Below, piece by piece: positions 1 through 8,042 of a stretch of DNA of 40,449 nt. The position numbers and the translations under genes are program-made. Within the stretch, counting starts at the first letter, position 1. The number at the start of each line of letters is the position of its first letter. The notes under the pieces are model-generated. The model did no database searches. It saw nothing but the letters and a program-made list of their open reading frames with translations, and was not told where the DNA came from. The stretch is from Chloroflexota bacterium. GTDB lineage: Bacteria; Chloroflexota; Chloroflexia; QHBQ01; JADMIH01. The stretch lies in assembly GCA_015478675.1 (NCBI GenBank), contig JADMIH010000017.1, forward strand, positions 1 through 40,449, in the 5' to 3' direction.

Positions 1-62
1 CTTTTCGCTCGTTGCCTGTATCTGTCGAATTGGGGTTGCATCCACATCAACCCTCGAAGACC

Positions 63-346
63 TGTAGTGTGCAAAATCCCGTCCGTGCATAGGCCAGGTG
101 CTATGCAGCTTGCTCATGAGTGCCGTAGTAATCGTGGATCATACCGCCCAGCATTTCCCGCCAACGCAGTCTAGCTCCCTCGATTGGTTGTTCTTCTGCC
201 AGCGGCAGCGGCGCTCGTTGGCCGATACCCTGATGTGGACGCCTTTGGCTGTGATACTCTATATGTTCAATTAGCATGCGCTGTAGATTCCCCTCGCTGA
301 TGATCAGCAAGTGGAGTCTAGCTCCAGTGGTGGATTTTGCAGTACT
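63..346. mobile_element. Internally deleted IS remnant (MITE-like)
   Basis: A 10-bp core TGCAAAATCC at 70-79 recurs as its reverse complement at 332-341, with similar flanking bases. The interval between holds only the tail of an integrase-type transposase reading inward on the minus strand. Seen: the inverted repeat and the transposase fragment. Inferred: the two repeats are the ends of an IS481/IS3-like element that lost most of its interior. No clear target duplication was found. Confidence 0.45.
101..310 (-). pseudogene. Transposase C-terminal fragment (integrase core family)
   Basis: The 69-residue reading frame contains EYHSQRRPHQGIGQRAPL, the hallmark C-terminal end of rve-type integrase/transposase cores (IS481/IS3 families; usual motif YN..RPHQ.L....P). 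The catalytic DDE residues and the N-terminal HTH are absent. The frame stays open upstream into the right inverted repeat without a start codon, so this is a remnant, not a working gene. The family is recognised from this motif alone, so the IS group is uncertain. Confidence 0.6.
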
Positions 347-383
347 CGTCGCTGCGATGGGGTAGAATGAGTCGGAGAGCGGT

Positions 384-556
384 TACCCCGCCTCGGGTAA
401 GGCATCCACAGCATCGTGTGGAGTGGGCCGGGTAAGGGATGAAGAGATGGACACGATCACCTACCCGAACCCGGGTAGCCGATCCCAACTATCGCATGTA
501 TCGCATACCCCACCTCGGGTATGTGTTCGGGCTGATCACCTACCCCAAGCCGGGTA
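384..556. promoter_or_regulatory. Operator array TACCC-N6-GGGTA x4 upstream of the DinD-like gene
   Basis: Four dyads with the same half-sites and a 6-nt spacer lie at 384-399, 462-477, 506-521 and 541-556. A lone half-site GGGTA is at 430-434. The fourth dyad extends to perfect 12-nt arms (GATCACCTACCC and its complement), ending about 18 nt before the start codon at 580. Seen: the repeated dyads. Inferred: binding sites for a dimeric repressor of the downstream gene, likely cooperative. They do not match the LexA boxes known from E. coli or Gram-positive bacteria. Confidence 0.65.
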
Positions 557-579
557 GGTGATCGAGCAAGAGAGGGTCT

Positions 580-1524
580 ATGACGAACGACATCGATAGC
601 ACAAACGCACTCGCCGAACAGGATGCGAGCGAGCCTCGGCAGTCTCCGTTTGACCAGCTGCGCCGGGAGACCGAGGAGGGCGTGGAGTACTGGTCAGCGC
701 GGGACCTAGCGAAGATACTCGGCTACACCCAGTATGACAAGTTTCGCAATGCCCTCCAGAAAGCTATGACAGCCTGCGAAAACTCCGGCCACGACATAGC
801 GGACCACTTCGAGCCGTTCACCAACGTGGCCGTAGGAGGCAAAGGGGCCCGCCAGCGGGTAGAGGATATCCGCCTCTCCCGCTATGCGTGCTACCTTACG
901 GTGCAGAATGCCGATCCCACCAAGCCTCTCGTGTCGATGGGGCAGACCTACTTCGCCGTGCAGACCAGACGCGCCGAAGCGATGGACCTGCAGATAGGAA
1001 CTATGACCGAGGACGAGCGGCGGTTGTTCCTGAGAGACCAAGTATCGAAACAAAACCGGCGTCTGGCCGAGACAGCGAATCTCGCAGGGGTGGAGTCCCG
1101 CGACTTCGGTATATTCCAGGACCATGGGTACATGGGGCTGTATGGTGGACTACGCAGCGGGGACATCCACCGGCGCAAGGGACTTAAGCCGTCAGAACAC
1201 ATCCTGGATAGAATGGCGAGCGAGGAACTCGCGGCTAACTATTTTAGAGCCACGCAAGCGGAGGCCAAGCTGCGCCGGGACGATATCCAAGGCAAACACG
1301 CAGCCAACCGGACCCACTACCAGGTGGGCAGAGAAGTGCGCGAGACTATAGTGCGGCTCGGTGGTACGCTGCCGGAGGACGTACCCACGCCCGATACGGA
1401 CATCCGCCAGCTAAAGCGTGCTGCAGCCAAGCGGCTGAAGAAGGCCGAGCAGTCTCAGCAGTCTCAGCAGTCTCAGCAGCTTCCCGCTGGAAATGAAGTC
1501 GACACCAGCGGTGAGACTACCTGA
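580..1524 (+). CDS. dinD: DinD-like protein (BRO-N/antirepressor-type)
   Basis: The 314-residue protein matches DNA-damage-inducible protein D across most of its length. The N-terminal segment YWSARDLAKILGYTQYDKF (about residues 37-55) is the BRO-N/KilA-type DNA-binding fold. The central DinD-like part includes SRYACYLTVQNADPTKPLV and GQTYFAVQTRRAE, followed by a helical half. E. coli DinD is 274 residues and blocks RecA filament activities; whether this homologue does so is unknown. The start ATG follows GAGAGGG at a normal distance. The C-terminus ends in a Ser-Gln-Gln tract made by a 9-bp tandem repeat. The gene stands alone on the + strand behind an operator array and faces a convergent gene, so tight repression is likely. 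The family call is confident; the role on a plasmid (SOS output or phage-style antirepressor) is inferred. Confidence 0.85.
   Translation: MTNDIDSTNALAEQDASEPRQSPFDQLRRETEEGVEYWSARDLAKILGYTQYDKFRNALQKAMTACENSGHDIADHFEPFTNVAVGGKGARQRVEDIRLSRYACYLTVQNADPTKPLVSMGQTYFAVQTRRAEAMDLQIGTMTEDERRLFLRDQVSKQNRRLAETANLAGVESRDFGIFQDHGYMGLYGGLRSGDIHRRKGLKPSEHILDRMASEELAANYFRATQAEAKLRRDDIQGKHAANRTHYQVGREVRETIVRLGGTLPEDVPTPDTDIRQLKRAAAKRLKKAEQSQQSQQSQQLPAGNEVDTSGETT
1450..1480 (+). repeat. 9-bp tandem repeat CAGTCTCAG inside the dinD-like gene
   Basis: Three full copies and part of a fourth encode the Ser-Gln-Gln tract near the C-terminus. It is one of many 9-bp tandem tracts in this window, in unrelated genes and in both coding and noncoding DNA. 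Confidence 0.85.
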
Positions 1525-1722
1525 TCACGGCTGATTAGGCCCGCCGGAACAATTTACAACGCTAGACCTTAATAACTCGAATAGCCACATCAAGCTGGCA
1601 TTCGGATGGTATTACGGCCACTGCAGGAATTCTGCCGGCGGTACCTCGGCTTGTCGGCAGACGATACCGAAGTATCCGAGCTATCTTTGGTCGCCCCCTT
1701 TGGATTGGACGCTATTTGGACA

Positions 1723-3636
1723 CTATTTGTGCGTCAAGCTCTGCTGTAAGGCCATCCGCGCACGCAGGTACCTCGCCAAACGCTTCATGCTCAGCTTGCT
1801 TGGTGCAGACATACGGCTCAGGTCGATTTTGTCATCGAGATCGGCTAGCTTGACCCTGGTAGCTAGAGCGTTGAGTTTTATGCGCTCAATGAACGCCTCA
1901 TATGGCTCTCCGGGCTGTCGCGTCAAGCAGTCCACCGTCTCCAACACCTCCTGCGGGTATCCTGCCCGCCCCAAGTCTTCGAAAGTGAGGGTGGAATCAT
2001 TCAGCACATCGTGCAGCACGGCGGCTATCTCGTCCAGATTCTCAACGTGTTTCGAGTACGAGCCCACCCGCAGCATCACTCTGAGGGCGTGAAGAATATA
2101 GGGCGCACCTGCTCTATCCCTTTGCCCGCGATGTGTCTGTGTCGCAAGCAATATAGCATCTTCTAGCGTGGGATATGTCTCACCTACTGCCTCTACCGAC
2201 CCTACCGCCTCCACCATCTCTATTGTCTCCGGTGCCGCTTCAGGTAGCTTCTGAGCTTCGAGGTCCTGCCGTTCACCAGCACCATGCAACTGCCCATGCC
2301 CGCCGCGCCCGCCGCACAACGCCGCTAGCTCCCTGTAAGCGTGAGTAGTAAGTTGGCTAGGTGCTTTCCCAAGCTCGCTAGAAAGTACTTCACGGCAGCT
2401 AGCGAACACCTGCTGCACCTTCACCCGGTTGCCCAGGTGAGCATGGCAGCGCATTGCTCCCACGTAAGCAGACTCGTTATGCCGGTCCTCCCTTACTGCT
2501 TGCATGTAGTAGCCTAACGCACGCCGCCAGGCGTCCTCTTCGTTCACATCCCTGACAGCCCCTCCATTTCGTCTTTCCCAGTGGTTGAGCGCCACGCGCT
2601 CCCAGAATGTGGACCGGTCCAGCAGGACGCCTACGTATCTTTCTCGCAGCCTTACCGCTTCCTGTGCTATTGCCGCAACCCCCCCGATTCCACAGTCCAT
2701 CTCTCCCCGATATAACTCGATCGCTTGCCCTCGCAGCGTAAACGCAACCTGCGCTGCCTGGGGATCGTCGGGGCGATTGGAGTACCTTTCGGCCTCCGAG
2801 AGCCTGTCCTCAAAATCCCAGATATCGCACCACGTGCCATCAGGCAAGCTGTAGGAAGTCTCTCCAATGCCGCCCTCCGTCTGGGATACTACTATGTCAT
2901 GCCAGCCCGCCGCTTGCCTGATGCGGTATACCAACTGGCGAACATTGTGGGTCACGGTAGCTACGGTAGCTGTTGTTGCCACTGTACCCTCCCTGGCCTC
3001 CCTGGCCTCCCTGGCCTCCCTGGCCTCCCTGGCCTCTATCATTGTCTGCTCGTGCCTTTGCTCGTGCCTTTGCGCTTGCCCGGAGGAGAGTTCCACTCCG
3101 GCACCATTTGCACCTGTGGCACGCGGTGGGCGTATCAGTGCGATCTCAGGAAGTCGCAAGTCAGGGGGGGAATTCTCGCCCGAAAGGAGGGCTGACAGTC
3201 GATCGGGTCGTAGCCCATAGCGGTACAGTGCTAAGAGGCACAGCACGGAGCGTAGCCGCTCAGGTCGCTCCAGGCCCTCTACCCTAACCCCATCTATCGT
3301 GACCTCAACACCGCCGAGAAATCTCAGCGACAGCCTGTGGGTGTGGAAACGGCGAGGGGTGATCTCTTCTATCGAGTAACTCGATGCTTCCATCTTCAGG
3401 GGGGCCGTTTGCAGGTAGTCCAGGATCGCCGCGGACTTCCTGCCCCCGTATACCTGCATGAGCATACCGGCCAAACCGCGCTTCCTGAACTCGGCGTGCG
3501 AAAGCCTCTGATAGAGCACGTCCGGAGCCGCGTCCTCCAGCCCCAGCTCCCTGATCCAGTTGCCCATGATAGCCCTGGCACGCTCCGGTCCTTGCTCATC
3601 CTTCCAGTAATTATATGGGAATTTTTGGTGTGGCAT
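1723..3636 (-). CDS. SARP/BTAD-type regulator fused to a SpoT/MESH1-like HD domain
   Basis: The 637-residue protein has three parts. Residues about 1-75 form a small helical module (YNYWKDEQGPERARAIMGNW...) that I do not name. Residues about 95-470 contain a winged-helix start (LSLRFLGGVEVTIDGVRV) and a bacterial-transcriptional-activation (BTAD) helical region (WRRALGYYMQAVREDRHNE), as in SARP regulators. Residues 488-610 form an HD hydrolase domain of the RelA/SpoT type: THRGQRDRAGAPYILHALRV, AAVLHDVLND and VKLADLDDKID keep the metal-binding H...HD...D set. No synthetase domain is present. Known: such HD domains hydrolyse (p)ppGpp. Inferred: an alarmone-sensing or alarmone-degrading regulator. 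The start chosen is ATG 3636, behind GAGG. It is a paralogue of the gene at 5221-6708, without that protein's excisionase HTH. Linkers carry 9-bp repeats encoding (EAR)n and VATVATV. Confidence 0.75.
   Translation of the reverse strand: MPHQKFPYNYWKDEQGPERARAIMGNWIRELGLEDAAPDVLYQRLSHAEFRKRGLAGMLMQVYGGRKSAAILDYLQTAPLKMEASSYSIEEITPRRFHTHRLSLRFLGGVEVTIDGVRVEGLERPERLRSVLCLLALYRYGLRPDRLSALLSGENSPPDLRLPEIALIRPPRATGANGAGVELSSGQAQRHEQRHEQTMIEAREAREAREAREAREGTVATTATVATVTHNVRQLVYRIRQAAGWHDIVVSQTEGGIGETSYSLPDGTWCDIWDFEDRLSEAERYSNRPDDPQAAQVAFTLRGQAIELYRGEMDCGIGGVAAIAQEAVRLRERYVGVLLDRSTFWERVALNHWERRNGGAVRDVNEEDAWRRALGYYMQAVREDRHNESAYVGAMRCHAHLGNRVKVQQVFASCREVLSSELGKAPSQLTTHAYRELAALCGGRGGHGQLHGAGERQDLEAQKLPEAAPETIEMVEAVGSVEAVGETYPTLEDAILLATQTHRGQRDRAGAPYILHALRVMLRVGSYSKHVENLDEIAAVLHDVLNDSTLTFEDLGRAGYPQEVLETVDCLTRQPGEPYEAFIERIKLNALATRVKLADLDDKIDLSRMSAPSKLSMKRLARYLRARMALQQSLTHK
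2991..3035. repeat. 9-bp tandem repeat CCTGGCCTC, about five copies
   Basis: Near-perfect direct copies lie inside the SARP-HD gene and encode the (Glu-Ala-Arg)n linker on the minus strand. Reading-frame-neutral repeat expansion appears to be tolerated between the wHTH and BTAD parts. Confidence 0.85.
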
Positions 3637-3654
3637 GTCTGGCCTCAACTCGAT

Positions 3655-3712
3655 CTATCCCGGTCTTCCCGGTCTTCCCGGTCTCCCTGGTTATCCCGGT
3701 GATCCTGGTGTT
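3655..3712. repeat. Degenerate 9-bp repeat CCCGGTCTT in the intergenic region
   Basis: About five imperfect copies (CCCGGTCTT, CCCGGTCTC, CCTGGTTAT, CCCGGTGAT) lie just upstream of the SARP-HD start. The rest of the roughly 290-bp gap up to the methyltransferase stop at 3930 holds no gene I can support. Confidence 0.7.
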
Positions 3713-3929
3713 CATGTTGATCGTAGCGCACTTTGACCTACTTGCTGTCTTTGTAGCTTGCCCTTCTCCGTACCAAAATCGGGCGATCGTAGCGATACTC
3801 GAGCCACTTACCCATAATGCACCCGGCTCGCTAACGGCGAAACAGAGAGTTGCTTCATATCTATAGTCTTCCCGCAGCCTAAGCACGACGCTGCCAAGCC
3901 GACAACATGACAACGTGCAACCCCTCAAC

Positions 3930-5060
3930 CTAAAGATCCAACGTGGCCTGCACGTACTTAGGTGCTCTCTCTCGTCCAGGTAGCACCTGAGCCGTCGGCG
4001 ATACCCAGACTACTTCAGTCCGAGATTGGAACCTGAGTGCTCCTTTGCCCTGTAATCCGGACTTCCGAGTCCTGCCGACTGCGTAGCATAATGTAGGTAG
4101 CTCAACACGCCTCCAGCCCGCCTGCTCCAACGGGCTGTAAATTGAGTTTCGATACCCGGATAGGAGCGCTTTCCCCTTCATATTCAGCAGGGCCTCGACG
4201 AGTTGTCGATGCTGGGCATCGTTCATCTCAAATGTGTATCTGCCTGAGCGGCGGGTGCTCCTGACGAAGGGCGGGTCCAGGTAGAAGAGTGTGTCAGGCG
4301 TGTCGTACCCCGTCAACACTTCCAGCCAATCGCCGTGTTCGACCTGCACAGACCTCACTCGCTCAGCTATGGCGGGCAGCATGTCAACTATTGAGAGCCA
4401 CTGTGAAACCGCATTGGCCATCCCTCGGCGCGAAGTGGCAATGCTGTGACCCCAGCTGCGCCCGAGTTCACCGGCAAAGCTCATACGCGCTATCACATAC
4501 CAGCGATAGGCACGCTGCACATTGCCGTAGTCACTGCATTCACTGCATTCACCGCGGTCATCGTAAGCAGCATGATTAGCACGTTCACTACGATTTCCAC
4601 GGTAGTCTCGCCGGCTGGTACGCCACCTTGCCCGATGCTTACAATACTCCTCTCGGCTGTACGGGGTAAGTGCAGCCAGGAGGTAGAATCTCTCGAATTT
4701 CCGAGGGTCGCGCAGCACCCGAAAGAAGTTCACTATGTCGCTGTCGAGGTCATTTATCACCTCGACAGGGGAAGGTGGCTTTGCAAAGAGACATGAGGCT
4801 CCTCCGCAGAAAGGTTCAACGTAGCATTGGTGGGGAGGAAAGAGCGGCACGATCTTGCGGGCGAGAATACCTTTACCGCCAAACCAGGTGATCGGGGAGC
4901 GCAGTCTGTCCCCGCGCCGATCCTGTGCTGAACTGCCCCCAACGGTGCGCTCAATGCTCTCAATACCCTCCATGCCCTGAACACCATGAACAGTAAAGCC
5001 CTCTTCTGTTGTAGCCAACTGGCCCGTGGCCAACCGGCGGGGTGCAATTGAAAATGCCAT
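3930..5060 (-). CDS. D12-class (Dam-like) adenine-N6 DNA methyltransferase
   Basis: The 376-residue protein shows the D12/Dam order of motifs: the SAM-binding start SPITWFGGKG near residue 60, YVEPFCGGASCLF near 82, NDLDSDIVNFFRVLR, and the catalytic motif IV LFYLDPPFVRS towards the C-terminal third. Known: the family methylates adenine N6 in short, often GATC-type, sites. It is longer than E. coli Dam (278 residues) because of an N-terminal extension of about 50 residues and a hydrophilic insert (RGNRSERANHAAYDDRGECSEC) partly made of 9-bp repeats. No restriction endonuclease lies beside it, so an orphan role in plasmid regulation or anti-restriction is inferred. ATG 5060 was chosen; an upstream GTG at 5072 is possible, and neither has a strong RBS. 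Confidence 0.88.
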   Translation of the reverse strand: MAFSIAPRRLATGQLATTEEGFTVHGVQGMEGIESIERTVGGSSAQDRRGDRLRSPITWFGGKGILARKIVPLFPPHQCYVEPFCGGASCLFAKPPSPVEVINDLDSDIVNFFRVLRDPRKFERFYLLAALTPYSREEYCKHRARWRTSRRDYRGNRSERANHAAYDDRGECSECSDYGNVQRAYRWYVIARMSFAGELGRSWGHSIATSRRGMANAVSQWLSIVDMLPAIAERVRSVQVEHGDWLEVLTGYDTPDTLFYLDPPFVRSTRRSGRYTFEMNDAQHRQLVEALLNMKGKALLSGYRNSIYSPLEQAGWRRVELPTLCYAVGRTRKSGLQGKGALRFQSRTEVVWVSPTAQVLPGRERAPKYVQATLDL

Positions 5061-5220
5061 GAACGCTCTCACGTTGCTCTCTCGCTGCCGACCTCATTTC
5101 TAGCTCACTCGCTGGACTCTATGGAGTACACTTGTGCCTGCCGACATTGGCCACGGGCATTGCTCACAACGAGTAAGGAGTAAGGAGCGCGGCGATTTGG
5201 AGCTGTTTGGCTCCGACAGA

Positions 5221-6708
5221 TTATACCCGTGGCTGTTGGACCGCCCGGTCGACGTCGCTGCCAACATGCAACAGGGCCTTGCATTGCTGATAGGCCCTGA
5301 CAACATCCTCTCCTGGCGGCTGCACAAGATCGGCGTGCAGTACATCCTGGCATCGAGTGAACAGCCGGTCCACTCCCCTCGCATTGCCGAGTTGCGCATA
5401 GCACTCCATGGCGTGTACGTATGCCTCTTCGTGGTAGTTGTCCACCTTCAGCACGCGCTCATAATTACGTTGCGCCTCACGCCACATCGTCTGCACCTCC
5501 GGGTGGACTGAGTGAGCGGGCGTGGAGGTGGGAGTGGGTATCTGCAGCCCGCCCGGATCCAGGGCAGAGGCCTGAGCCACTTGCGCCATTTGCGACAATT
5601 GCCGTCTGAGGGTCTCGGCATTTAGCGCTTTTGCGCGCCAGTAATCCCCCTGCTGCAGAGCAGCACACATATACCGCTCTTCCAGCACGCGGGCTGCCTG
5701 CGCTATGCAGCCGTTGTTCGAGCCTTCACAGAACTCACCCCTGTACAGTTGAAGCGCTTCCTCCCGAAGTGCGGCAGCCCGATCCAGGACGCTGTGCCTC
5801 GCCTCGCTCTCCACCTTCTCCACTTTGTCCGACTTCTCCATCTTGTCCTTCGCATCACTTGATGCCGGCTCCACAAACTGCACCGGTGCAGCCGCTCGCG
5901 TAAGGAGCCGATCCGCCTCGTCCAGCTTGTCCTCGAACTGCCACAGGTCACAGATTGTGTTGTCCGGCAGCCGGTAAAGGTGCAGACCCACGCCGGACTT
6001 CATTGGCGATTGGATGATGCCGCACCAACCTGTCTTCTTCCTGGCCTGCCCCCGAACACCCCAGACCAGATTGCGCACGTAGTGAGGGCTGAGGGTCTCG
6101 TCTTCGTACTGGTGAGCGGCCATGTTCAGCGAGCTTGCCAACCGCGTACCGCCCAGGCCTGCCCGGTGCAGAGCCAGCAGATGGATCACCTGGCTCCGGC
6201 GATCGCTGCGCTCCAGCTCGGCTATCCGGACGTCATCGATATACATCTGCGGGCGACCCAGCAGGTAAATCCTCAGAGTGTGTTGTGCGCCCACGGAGCC
6301 GCCAGCGGCCGTGGCAGCTGTGGCAGCTGTGGCAGAGGCGGATGCACCCATGGCGGATTGAGCGAGCAAAGAGCGAATATGACGGTTCCCAAGGAAGCTT
6401 TCGCCTCCAGAGGCAGTGACCTGGCCATCCTGGCCATCGTCGGATGAGCGCGCGGCTCTGGCCAGCGTGCTGAACTGGCTTGCCGGGATGCGCCACGTAC
6501 CCCCGATCCGCACCCCCGTGATGGTACCTCGCCTGAGTTCCCTGCGTACAGTCGTTACATCGCATCGCAGGATCAGCGCCGCCTCACTCACACTCCACAC
6601 CGCCTGGCGACCTATGTCGGATAAGCTCTTATCCGGCCTGGCGGTTTCGATAGTAGCGACAGTAGCGACAGTAGCGACAGTATCAGTAGTAGTTGCAAGC
6701 TTCGCCAT
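5221..6708 (-). CDS. Excisionase-type HTH fused to a SARP/BTAD-like regulator
   Basis: The 495-residue protein begins with a low-complexity VATVATVATI stretch. An excisionase/MerR-like HTH follows at about residues 33-78 (VWSVSEAALILRCDVTTVRR ... GGTWRIPASQF). After a linker comes a SARP winged-helix region (LRIYLLGRPQMYIDDVRI, LLALHRAGLGGTRLASSL) and a BTAD helical region rich in TPR-like helices (YERVLKVDNYHEEAYVHAME). The C-terminal half parallels the SARP-HD protein at 1723-3636 but has no enzymatic domain, so the two look like an ancient duplication. The RBS AGGAG lies about 9 nt before ATG 6708. Inferred: a DNA-binding transcriptional activator. A palindromic repeat array about 200 bp upstream may be its own operator. 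Confidence 0.72.
   Translation of the reverse strand: MAKLATTTDTVATVATVATIETARPDKSLSDIGRQAVWSVSEAALILRCDVTTVRRELRRGTITGVRIGGTWRIPASQFSTLARAARSSDDGQDGQVTASGGESFLGNRHIRSLLAQSAMGASASATAATAATAAGGSVGAQHTLRIYLLGRPQMYIDDVRIAELERSDRRSQVIHLLALHRAGLGGTRLASSLNMAAHQYEDETLSPHYVRNLVWGVRGQARKKTGWCGIIQSPMKSGVGLHLYRLPDNTICDLWQFEDKLDEADRLLTRAAAPVQFVEPASSDAKDKMEKSDKVEKVESEARHSVLDRAAALREEALQLYRGEFCEGSNNGCIAQAARVLEERYMCAALQQGDYWRAKALNAETLRRQLSQMAQVAQASALDPGGLQIPTPTSTPAHSVHPEVQTMWREAQRNYERVLKVDNYHEEAYVHAMECYAQLGNARGVDRLFTRCQDVLHADLVQPPGEDVVRAYQQCKALLHVGSDVDRAVQQPRV
6655..6686. repeat. 9-bp tandem repeat AGTAGCGAC
   Basis: Three to four copies encode the Val-Ala-Thr repeats at the N-terminus of the HTH-SARP protein. 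An unrelated repeat of similar length, GTGGCAGCT, lies near 6311-6336 in the same gene. Confidence 0.8.
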
Positions 6709-7232
6709 TTCCTTTTGCTCCTCTCTTTGCTCCTCTCAGGTCCAGGGCTCAACGCATTAGGTATATGTTTCACAGGGGTTGTAGCGAAACCCCACAGTGC
6801 ATCCTTCGCGATATGCCTTATGCCTTGTGCCTTCAGCCACTCAGATGCTCTATGGCTCCTATCCTATCGGATGCGGCGTATGCTGCGTAATATACACGCG
6901 CTGGAATCTGTGCAGCATTTGCTGCAATTTCCCCAGCACTTGCTGTCCCGACCCAGCATTTGCTGCAATTTCCCAGCATTTGCTGTAAATGTGCCAACAA
7001 ATGCTGGTAGAATGTACTCGAATCGGGCATGACAGAACATGGTGACCGGGGGAGTGTCAGGCTCAGAGGTGTTGAAGTGTCAGCGGAGGAAGATCCTACT
7101 CCTCTCGCTGTGCAAGCCGGGTTCGGGGATATCAGCCATCAGGCCCCAGGCAGCAGGCCTTGTAGGCACGTCAGATGGCAACCCAGGTGGCATGCCGACG
7201 GCCGCCTGCCTTGTTAATGATCACCAGCGGTT
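6709..7232. other. Intergenic region of about 525 bp
   Basis: It lies between the start of the HTH-SARP gene and the end of the PH-domain gene, both on the minus strand. The only structure seen is the palindrome array at 6913-7006. Short frames at 7029-7332 on the + strand lack an RBS and recognisable motifs and run into the end of the PH-domain gene. The region is probably the promoter/operator zone of the HTH-SARP gene. Confidence 0.6.
6913..7006. repeat. Five palindromic iterons CAGCA-TT-TGCTG at 20-21-bp spacing
   Basis: CAGCATTTGCTG occurs at 6913-6924, 6954-6965 and 6974-6985, with a one-base variant (CAGCACTTGCTG) at 6934-6945. A further copy, CAACAAATGCTG, in the opposite orientation is at 6995-7006. 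Each unit is a palindrome with 5-bp arms. Start-to-start steps are 21, 20, 20 and 21 bp, about two helical turns, so all sites face the same side of the DNA. This suggests cooperative binding by a dimeric protein, as an operator, partition site (parS-like) or replication iteron set. Confidence 0.75.
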
Positions 7233-8021
7233 TCAGTTTCTCGCGCGTGTGCGCAGACCAGATCGTCTACGATTGTGCCCGGCATTGCGCTGTGTCATAC
7301 CGGTCCCAGCGCCGGTATCGGCATCGAGGTAAGGATCTACGAGGTAAGGATCTACCGGGAAAGAGCCTATGGTACGTCCATGACGTCCGTAGTCCCCATA
7401 ACCATTCTCAAGGAGTGACTTCCAGATCTCATGAAAGCCCTGGGGGTCAGGTATATATTCCAGCCTGTCGCCATCGAAGTCGTTACCGGTCTCTATGTCT
7501 ATGTGACCCCAGCCTAAGATACGCCCCAGCAGCGGCTCGTACAACACCAGATTGTTGACCATGCCAAGTGGCACGCTCACCGTCTGGCGGGACAGAACTC
7601 CACTCACTTTGACTATCCTCCCGCCGAAGTTCGGTGACTTGGTAGACATGGTGATCGCATACTCGGTGACATGCCGGTTCAACAGCGCCCACCCTAACAG
7701 GAGCGCCCCTATCAGGGCGATGACGATCCCTCCCCAGGCAAGTACTTTGTCAAGACTCAACTGGAAGTCCGGCAGGGTCAAGGGTGCAGGCGCAGCGTCG
7801 CTATGCTCCGAGGCAGTAATGCCCGAACTATCAGAAGGCGGCACAAGATCAGGCACGAAGGTTGCCAGCAGCAGCCGTAGCAGGTCCCCGGAAAGCGACA
7901 GCACAATACCACATACGATGAGTACCAGGCCGCCGAGGCCCTGTTTGGCGGCCATAAACCAGTGGGGCCGTGTGGCCAGACATATCTGCTCGCCACCTGC
8001 TCCCTCGACCAACCGATCCAT
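7233..8021 (-). CDS. PH-domain (YdbT/DUF304-like) membrane protein
   Basis: The 262-residue protein has two hydrophobic segments near its N-terminal third (LGGLVLIVCGIVLSLSGDLL and WGGIVIALIGALLLGWALLN) separated by about 50 polar residues. A bacterial PH-like domain follows: VTEYAITMSTKSPNFGGRIV, VPLGMVNNLVLYEPLLGRIL, GHIDIETG. Known: bPH domain proteins are membrane-anchored and of uncertain function. ATG 8021 is preferred because GGAGG sits 9 nt upstream; ATG 8027 is closer to it. It directly follows the CooC-like ATPase (22 nt gap), so the two are probably co-transcribed. Confidence 0.7.
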   Translation of the reverse strand: MDRLVEGAGGEQICLATRPHWFMAAKQGLGGLVLIVCGIVLSLSGDLLRLLLATFVPDLVPPSDSSGITASEHSDAAPAPLTLPDFQLSLDKVLAWGGIVIALIGALLLGWALLNRHVTEYAITMSTKSPNFGGRIVKVSGVLSRQTVSVPLGMVNNLVLYEPLLGRILGWGHIDIETGNDFDGDRLEYIPDPQGFHEIWKSLLENGYGDYGRHGRTIGSFPVDPYLVDPYLDADTGAGTGMTQRNAGHNRRRSGLRTRARN

Positions 8022-8042
8022 ATACACAATATTCCTCCGATG

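Noticed and set aside
3611..3928. Possible 105-residue minus-strand gene upstream of the SARP-HD gene
   Set aside because: No RBS, TTG start, overlaps the next start codon, and its C-terminus is a by-product of 9-bp repeats.
7029..7332. Short + strand frames after the palindrome array
   Set aside because: No RBS or motif; they run antisense into the end of the PH-domain gene.
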